Source: an uncultured Dehalococcoidia bacterium
Lineage (GTDB): Bacteria; Chloroflexota; Dehalococcoidia; Lucifugimonadales; UBA3495
Reading direction: 5' to 3'
Assembly (NCBI GenBank): GCA_958296385.1
Contig: OY282494.1
Location: 2,021,537 to 2,085,536, forward strand
Length of the DNA stretch: 64,000 bases
Below the pieces are notes generated by a model. The model saw nothing but the letters and a program-made list of their open reading frames with translations. It did no database searches and had not been told where the DNA came from. The position numbers were made by a program, and so were the translations under genes. Every line of letters starts with the position of its first letter. Within the stretch, counting starts at the first letter, position 1. Shown piece after piece: positions 59,168 to 64,000 of this stretch.

Positions 59168-59830
59168 TCAGGTGTTCAGCCAGTCCACGTCGCCCTGCAA
59201 ATCTGCCGGGTGCGACTTGGACATAAACACGGTGTACCGCCGGCGCGCCTCGCCGATGGTGGTATCATCCGGGCCATGGCCCGGATAGACGTAGGTATCA
59301 TCGGGCAAAGTAAGCAGCTTGCCGCTGATGCTGCCCAATTCCTGCTGCAACGCCTCCGGACTGCGCGACCGCCCGGGCCCGCCCGGAAACAGCGTATCGC
59401 CGGAGAACAGAAACCCGCCCACTAGAAAGCACGTTGACCCGTCGGTATGCCCCGGCGTGCTCAGACATTGGATGCTGTGATTGCCAAAGTCAACGGTGTC
59501 GCCGTCGCTGAGATTGCGTTGCGGCGGACTCGGCGGCAGCCCGGCATCGGCCCCGCCGATCGCCGCCGGCGCCCCGATGCTCCCCGTAATCGCCGTGTAC
59601 CCCGCCAGATGATCCTGATGGCCGTGCGTAATGAGAATCGCCTGCACGTCAATCCCGTGCGCCCGCACCTCGTCAATCATCTTTTCCGGCTCGTCCGGCG
59701 TATCGATGCAAACCCCCTGCCTGGTCTCCGGGCAAACCACGATGTACCCGTTGTTGCCCAGCGACCCCATATTCTCAATCTTGTGCACGGTAACGTCCCC
59801 CGCACCCTGCGCCTCGTGATGAACTGGCAT
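59168..59830 (-). CDS. MBL-fold hydrolase, glyoxalase II-like
   Basis: A 220-residue metallo-beta-lactamase-fold protein: GYIVVCPETRQGVCIDTPDE, ILITHGHQDHLAGY (HxHxDH), CLSTPGHTDGSTCFLVGG (His), FLFSGDTLFPGGPGRS (Asp) and VYPGHGPDDTTIGEA (His). All zinc ligands are present. The motifs are like hydroxyacylglutathione hydrolase or persulfide dioxygenase relatives, which act on small thioesters or thiols. The ATG at 59830 has GGAGGG ahead. It leads the operon with the M16 gene. Confidence 0.86.
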   Translation of the reverse strand: MPVHHEAQGAGDVTVHKIENMGSLGNNGYIVVCPETRQGVCIDTPDEPEKMIDEVRAHGIDVQAILITHGHQDHLAGYTAITGSIGAPAAIGGADAGLPPSPPQRNLSDGDTVDFGNHSIQCLSTPGHTDGSTCFLVGGFLFSGDTLFPGGPGRSRSPEALQQELGSISGKLLTLPDDTYVYPGHGPDDTTIGEARRRYTVFMSKSHPADLQGDVDWLNT

Positions 59831-59963
59831 ACTCGCTGCCCTCCTTTCTTTGGTAAGCAATTCCGCTGCAAGCGGCTGCGCCGTAAGTTTCCAACCGGAT
59901 TATACCCGCCCCCGCATTGTAACAAACCCAGCGCAGCAGCGTACCCCCCAAATGTCACCCTGA

Positions 59964-59996
59964 GGGGGTCTGGGGGAAATCATTTCCCCCAGCGTC
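59964..59996. repeat. 33-base palindromic repeat, copy 2
   Basis: Identical over 33 bases to 50198-50230 and in the same orientation, with the 11-bp palindrome CTGGGGGAAAT / ATTTCCCCCAG. It lies in the divergent gap before the MBL gene. Confidence 0.75.
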
Positions 59997-60584
59997 ACCC
60001 CCCAAATCCAAAAAATCAATGACACCCCCCTATTGCCAAACGGTACACCCGTTCGCCATAATACATCCATCGGGCAAAAACCAACCCCCGCTCCCAGCCA
60101 GAGGACGCTCTTGGGGAATCGGGGCCATCACACCGCTAGCACAACCGCCGGAGATTCAAGTCAAAAACGGCCAGTCAGCAAAATCGCAATCGGCAAGGGT
60201 AGTCCCGACCCCGCTTTCACGGCGCGGGCTGCCTCCGCTGGGTATCGAGCTTCAGCCCGCGTGCAGCCCCCTAAAAAGGGTAGGACACGTAAAATGAAGG
60301 TCCAAAATAGTTGCGTACCAACCTCCGGCCGTAGGGCTGACAACGACTTGAATCTCCGACACCAAACCAACCAAACCAACCGCCCGATAAACGATAGCCC
60401 GATACCAACCAACCGGAGAATCCACCATGCCACCGTCCACCCGCGCTCCTCCGCCGCCATCGCGGACGCCAAATCCGCCCCCGGCCGGTTATGCTATACT
60501 GCCGTCAATACGCCGGCATTGGCTTGGCTTGGCGTCCCCGGACGCCGGTTATGCCTTGCTGTGTGCTATGGAGGGATGCTCGGT
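59997..60584. other. Long gap before the fur-like gene, without a recognisable gene
   Basis: About 590 bases with no gene I can support. Composition is C- and A-rich on the plus strand, with strings of ACCAACC (about 60360-60420). A 9-bp hairpin, CGCGGGCTG paired with CAGCCCGCG, lies at about 60223-60261. The frame of the Fur gene stays open through most of it, but the translation has no domain. It could hold a structured RNA or a decayed gene. No riboswitch, tRNA or tmRNA signature is seen. Confidence 0.4.
60492..60500 (+). promoter_or_regulatory. Extended -10 promoter for the Fur-family gene
   Basis: TGCTATACT lies 85 bases ahead of the Fur start at 60585 and is one of the best extended -10 elements in the window. 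Confidence 0.45.
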
Positions 60585-61013
60585 ATGATACAAAGCGCGG
60601 TGGTTCAACAACTGCGCCAGGGCGGGGTGCGCGTCACCCCCCAGCGGCTGGCCATCGCCGAGGCGGTGCTCAACTCCAGCGACCATCCCACCGTCCAGCA
60701 AATCCACGAACGCGTCCAGCAGCACTTCCCCTCCATGACCCTTGCCACCGTGTACTCCACCCTCGGCGTACTCTCCCGCAGCGGCCTCATCCAGGAACTC
60801 CCCTTCGCCAAGCAGTCCCGCTACGAGAGCAACGTCTCCCCCCACGTCAACCTGGTCTGCGTGGGCTGCGGCAGCATCTCCGACGCCGACGACAGCAGCG
60901 ACGTCATCCTCCGCCTGCGCGACCAGGTTTCCAACGAAACCCGGTTCCAGGTGATGTGGCAGCGCGTTGACTTCCACGGCTGGTGCCGAGCCTGCCGCCC
61001 CGGCGACGCATAG
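60585..61013 (+). CDS. Fur-family metal-dependent repressor
   Basis: A 142-residue DNA-binding protein of the Fur superfamily. The winged helix is GGVRVTPQRLAIAEAVLNSS, then HPTVQQIHERVQQHFPSMTL, then ATVYSTLGVLSRSGLIQEL. The metal-binding half has SPHVNLVCVGCGSISD and the C-terminal CRAC, giving two CxxC pairs for a structural zinc. The regulatory site could be Fe (PerR or Fur), Zn or Mn; HVN instead of HHH leaves it open. The ATG at 60585 lies nine bases after GGAGGG. A VOC gene follows after 26 bases. Confidence 0.87.
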   Translation: MIQSAVVQQLRQGGVRVTPQRLAIAEAVLNSSDHPTVQQIHERVQQHFPSMTLATVYSTLGVLSRSGLIQELPFAKQSRYESNVSPHVNLVCVGCGSISDADDSSDVILRLRDQVSNETRFQVMWQRVDFHGWCRACRPGDA

Positions 61014-61039
61014 CGAACCCGGAATAGCCAACCCCCATC

Positions 61040-61405
61040 ATGGTCAACGCCGTAGTCGGCATCACCCTCTGGACGGACAACCTGGCGCCGATGCTGCGGT
61101 TCTACCGCGACGTAATCCGCCTCCCCCTCCATTCCTACCACGCCGACGCGGAATTCGCCGCCTTCGCGCTGGGCGCCGTCCGGTTCAATATCGGCCGGCA
61201 CAACGCCATCAGCGGCCCATCGCAAGACCCCCTGCGGATAATGCCCCACCTCGGCGTAACCGACATCCACGCCGAACACCGCCGCCTAACCCAGGCCGGC
61301 GTAAAGTTCATCCGCCCGCCCGAACAGGAGCATTGGGGCGGCTGGGTAGCCACCCTGCAAGACCCCGACGGCAACACCCTGCAACTGCTGCAATTCCCGG
61401 AATAG
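61040..61405 (+). CDS. VOC (glyoxalase-fold) protein
   Basis: A 121-residue vicinal-oxygen-chelate protein: VVGITLWTDNLAPMLRFYRDVIRLPLH opens one module (that stretch read in parts), and HLGVTDIHAEHRRLTQAG with LQDPDGNTLQLLQF the other. The QDPDGN and final LQLLQF strand are typical. The first metal-ligand His is not obvious. It sits after the Fur gene, so metal or oxidative stress control is conceivable. Confidence 0.78.
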   Translation: MVNAVVGITLWTDNLAPMLRFYRDVIRLPLHSYHADAEFAAFALGAVRFNIGRHNAISGPSQDPLRIMPHLGVTDIHAEHRRLTQAGVKFIRPPEQEHWGGWVATLQDPDGNTLQLLQFPE

Positions 61406-61440
61406 CGTCCGGAAACAGCGGCCCGGAACCGCCGCCCGAT

Positions 61441-62121
61441 TCAGTCGGCGGCCCGCCCCGCTCCCGGCGCCCGTTCCTCCGGCAGCCGTTCCCCCTGCGA
61501 ATAACTGGGCCGAATCAGCTCGTACACGTCATCGGTGCGGCAGTAAGCGTTGCCGGCCAGCCGTCCGGTGGGCTGCAACGCCTGGTGGTTCACCCGCCAG
61601 CCGTTCGGCCCCTCGTAAAGCACGTCGTCCCGCACGTGCATCCGCACGATTTCCCCGATGACCAGCCCATGCTGGTGCGGCTGTTCGCCAATGTCCACCA
61701 CCTGCACCAGACGGCACTCCATATTGACCGGCGATTCCGCAACCCGCGGCGTCTTGACCAGCTCGCTGGCCGCCTCAGTCAGCCCGGCGATACTGAACTC
61801 CGACACGTCCGACGGGTACTCGGCGGCCGTAGCGTTCATCGCGGCGGCGATGGGATCAACCACCACGTTCACCACAAACTCGCCGGTTTCCTCAATGTTC
61901 GTCAGCGTATCCTTGCGCTTGTCATCCCACCCCGGCGCCTTGCGCGACGACGAGAACACCAGCGTCGGCGGGTTGTAAGCCACCGCGTTGAAAAAGCTGT
62001 ACGGCGCCAGATTCACCACCCCATCCGTAGAACGGGTGGACACAAAAGCGATGGGACGCGGCACCACCACCCCGGTCAAAATCAGGTTAAAGCGCTCGAA
62101 AGTTTTCGGATCGATAATCAT
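61441..62121 (-). CDS. Flavin reductase-like, FMN-binding split-barrel protein
   Basis: A 226-residue protein of the flavin reductase domain group: IVPRP-like segment GVVVPRPIAFVSTRSTDGVV, NLAPYSFFNAVAYNPPTLVF, DTLTNIEETGEFVVNVV and the late VIGEIVRMHVRDDVL. These make an FMN-binding split barrel. Such proteins supply reduced flavin or act directly as oxidoreductases. A 50-residue tail (LAGNAYCRTDDVYELIRP) extends it. The ATG at 62121 begins the domain and has GGAG ahead; an upstream frame start at 62154 is less likely. Confidence 0.82.
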   Translation of the reverse strand: MIIDPKTFERFNLILTGVVVPRPIAFVSTRSTDGVVNLAPYSFFNAVAYNPPTLVFSSSRKAPGWDDKRKDTLTNIEETGEFVVNVVVDPIAAAMNATAAEYPSDVSEFSIAGLTEAASELVKTPRVAESPVNMECRLVQVVDIGEQPHQHGLVIGEIVRMHVRDDVLYEGPNGWRVNHQALQPTGRLAGNAYCRTDDVYELIRPSYSQGERLPEERAPGAGRAAD

Positions 62122-62294
62122 AGGTCTTGACTCCACGATGACGTAATTCAGCAAGCATCATAACCCATTTCGCCCAACAGCGGGGTCCGGGAACTGTGTC
62201 GGATGAATGGCGGGAACTGCGTCAGACGGATGTTTGACGGCGGGTGTAAAATCGGAACCACGCTTGACCGAGTAATAAGGAGACGTGAACGGGC

Positions 62295-63485
62295 ATGGCC
62301 GCCGGCGTATTTGATGGACTGAAAGTGCTGGACTTGAGCGAGGACGTCGCCGGGTCTTTCTGCGCCCGGCTGCTGGCCGACTACGGCGCCGACGTGCTGA
62401 AAGTTGAGCCGCCCGCCGGCTCAGCCATGCGCCGCGTCGGCCCCTTTTATCACGATGACCCCCACCCGGAGAAAAGCCTGTTCTTTCTAATCCTCAACCT
62501 CAACAAAAAAGGCATCACCCTCAACCTGCACACCGCCGCCGGCCAAAACATCCTGCATCGGTTAGCCGCCCATGTTGACCTGGTGATTGAAAGCTACCGC
62601 CCCGGCCATCTTGACAACCTCGGCATCGGCTACGCCGCCCTGTCGGCCCGCAACCCCCGGCTGGTTATGACGTCCATAACGCCTTTCGGACAGAGCGGCC
62701 CCTACCGCGATTACGCCGGCGCCGAAATCGTTTCCTACGCCATGGGCATGGTTATGGGCATCAGCGGCGTGCAGGGGCGCCCGCCCCTCAAGCACGGCGG
62801 CTTTCAGGCCCAGTACCAGGGCGGCCTGTTCGCCGCCGGCGCCACCGCCATGGCCCTGTTCGCCCAAGACCGCCAGGGCGTCGGTCAGCACGTTGACGTC
62901 TCAATCACCGAGTGCGTGGCCTCTACGATGATGGCTACCCAGACCATCTACCCGTTCCTCGGCGGCTCCCAAATCCGGCGGCCGGATGGCACGATGTGGG
63001 AGAACCCCATGCCCTGCAAGGACGGCTGGATTATCGTCCAGGCCGGCGGCGGCGCATCGTGGGAGGACATCGCCGATTTCTTTCAGGCCCCGGAACTGCT
63101 GGAACCCCGTTTCGCCGACCGCGCCCAGCGCGTCCGCAACGGCCCGGCAATGGACGCCGTAGTCCTGGACGCCATCAAAGACCGGGAGAAATGGGAGCTG
63201 TTCCCCAAAGCCGCCGAGAAACGGATGCTGTTCGGACTGGTGCAAACGCCCCTCGAGCTGGCCGAGTGCCCCCAGCTGCAATCCCGCGATTTCTACAAAG
63301 ACGCCGAGCATCCGGTAATCGGGCGCATCAAAGTGCCGGCCGAGCTGTTCAAGATGTCCGCATCGCCTTACCAGCTCCGCATGGCCGCCCCCACCCTGGG
63401 CCAGCACAACGCCGAAATCTACGTCGACGGCCTCGGCTACGACCCCGCAACCTGGGCCGTAATGCGCCAGCTGGACGTCGTCTAG
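62295..63485 (+). CDS. Class III CoA-transferase (CaiB/BaiF)
   Basis: A 396-residue CoA-transferase that would move CoA between carboxylic acids. Markers: GLKVLDLSEDVAGSFCARLL, DYGADVLKVEPPAGSAMRRV, LFFLILNLNKKGITLNL, VDLVIESYRPG, SITPFGQSGPYRDYAGAE and QHVDVSITECVAS, where the Asp before the strand is the catalytic residue. The substrate cannot be identified. A second family member follows 44 bases later, so the two may act in one pathway or as two subunits. Confidence 0.9.
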   Translation: MAAGVFDGLKVLDLSEDVAGSFCARLLADYGADVLKVEPPAGSAMRRVGPFYHDDPHPEKSLFFLILNLNKKGITLNLHTAAGQNILHRLAAHVDLVIESYRPGHLDNLGIGYAALSARNPRLVMTSITPFGQSGPYRDYAGAEIVSYAMGMVMGISGVQGRPPLKHGGFQAQYQGGLFAAGATAMALFAQDRQGVGQHVDVSITECVASTMMATQTIYPFLGGSQIRRPDGTMWENPMPCKDGWIIVQAGGGASWEDIADFFQAPELLEPRFADRAQRVRNGPAMDAVVLDAIKDREKWELFPKAAEKRMLFGLVQTPLELAECPQLQSRDFYKDAEHPVIGRIKVPAELFKMSASPYQLRMAAPTLGQHNAEIYVDGLGYDPATWAVMRQLDVV

Positions 63486-63529
63486 CCAACCCTCACTCCA
63501 ACCCACCGCCGGACACCGGGAGCATCAAT

Positions 63530-64000
63530 ATGACGTCATTGCCACTGGACGGCATCCGCGTGCTGGATTCCACCTACGTGTTTGCGCTGCCCTACACCGG
63601 CGGCCAGCTCGCCGACTTGGGCGCCGACGTCATCAAGATTGAGGGCCCGGGACGCCCCGACATCACGCGCGGCGGCGGCCTGTACGGTACTTTCCCCGAC
63701 AACGACCCCGGCGAGGACTGGTGGAACCGCCCCTCTACCTACCAACTGCTGAACCGGGGCAAGCGCTCGCTGGCGCTGGATATGTCGCAAGAGGACGGGC
63801 GCGAGATTTTCCGTGAACTGGTCAAGGTCAGCGACGTGGTGATGGAGAACTTCACCCCCCGCGTGATGCGCCGCTGGGGGCTGGACTACCCCAACCTGCG
63901 CCGCCTGCGCCCCGACATCATCATGGTTTCCAACACCGGCTACGGCCACGGCGATGGCCCCTACTCCGGCTATCCGGCGCAGGCCACCACGCAGGAGGGC
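63530..64000 (+). CDS. Class III CoA-transferase, truncated by the window edge
   Basis: The first 157 codons of a second CaiB/BaiF protein, open to the right edge: GIRVLDSTYVFALPYTGGQLADLGADVIKIEGPG, seen as separate short motifs LGADVIKIEGPG and LLNRGKRSLALDM, then VKVSDVVMENFTPRVMRRWG. The catalytic Asp would lie just beyond the edge. It is in tandem with the gene at 62295 but not closely similar. Confidence 0.88.
   Translation, partial: MTSLPLDGIRVLDSTYVFALPYTGGQLADLGADVIKIEGPGRPDITRGGGLYGTFPDNDPGEDWWNRPSTYQLLNRGKRSLALDMSQEDGREIFRELVKVSDVVMENFTPRVMRRWGLDYPNLRRLRPDIIMVSNTGYGHGDGPYSGYPAQATTQEG

Noticed and set aside
60140-60190. tRNA-like GATTCAAGTC segment before the Fur gene
   Set aside because: The T-loop consensus is incomplete, and no acceptor stem or anticodon arm could be folded around it.

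Overview
The window is a GC-rich, gene-dense bacterial chromosome segment whose gene content suits an uncultivated Chloroflexota lineage (SAR202/Dehalococcoidia-like). That is an inference from content: the DUF1501/DUF1800 pair, repeated Uma2/DUF4058 proteins, TIG-type surface protein, class III CoA-transferases and a B12-salvage operon. No rRNA or tRNA is present to settle it. Many starts have a clear GGAGG-type ribosome binding site, and an extended -10 (TGNTAnnnT) recurs ahead of genes on both strands.

Layout. 1-3.9 kb: possible defence genes (a GHKL ATPase cut by the left edge, a GIY-YIG protein, a TIR-like protein) facing a membrane coiled-coil gene and its decayed duplicate. 4.2-7.6 kb: a TIG-domain surface protein and a collagen-like membrane protein, closed by a terminator. 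7.7-13.2 kb: housekeeping genes (SDR protein, folC, fabF, SWIM protein, short bL25, DUF3800-like). 13.2-15 kb: a palindromic repeat, then a DUF3179 lipoprotein whose reading frame is broken by one TGA exactly where the first Cys of its CxxC motif belongs. A SECIS-like hairpin follows, so it is a strong selenoprotein candidate. 15.1-19.4 kb: NHL propeller, DUF1501, a membrane protein and DUF1800. 19.7-25.6 kb: a radical SAM/methyltransferase-like pair, DUF4058, a decayed ferredoxin-MBL gene, CoA-binding and cupin proteins, a RelE/HigB-like toxin locus, SMP-30 and an RHH protein. 25.8-33.5 kb: a defence and toxin-antitoxin island with an overlapping OB-like/PIN pair and a minus-strand run of type IIG-like methylase-nuclease, VapC-like PIN, pentapeptide-FRG protein and RHH antitoxin, divergent from a beta-class DNA methyltransferase. 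33.6-38.4 kb: two Uma2 paralogues, a thioredoxin reductase-like protein, an MBL hydrolase, coiled-coil membrane proteins and a VOC protein.

38.5-50.2 kb is a B12 locus read leftward: promoter, cobalamin riboswitch, intrinsic terminator, an unknown gene, cobB, cobO, cobT, cobS, cbiB, six tandem Uma2 genes, then a CobD-type aminotransferase and a histidine phosphatase. The Uma2 array sits inside the B12 gene order and carries a 1247-bp duplication. 50.2-64 kb: asparaginase-like protein, ftsH, hflK-hflC, another Uma2, an HpaI-type aldolase, an M16 peptidase with an MBL hydrolase, a Fur regulator, VOC and flavin reductase proteins, and two CoA-transferases, the last cut by the right edge.

The strongest candidates for new biology are the UGA-containing DUF3179 gene, the RM-PIN-FRG-RHH run, and the Uma2 array in the B12 operon.
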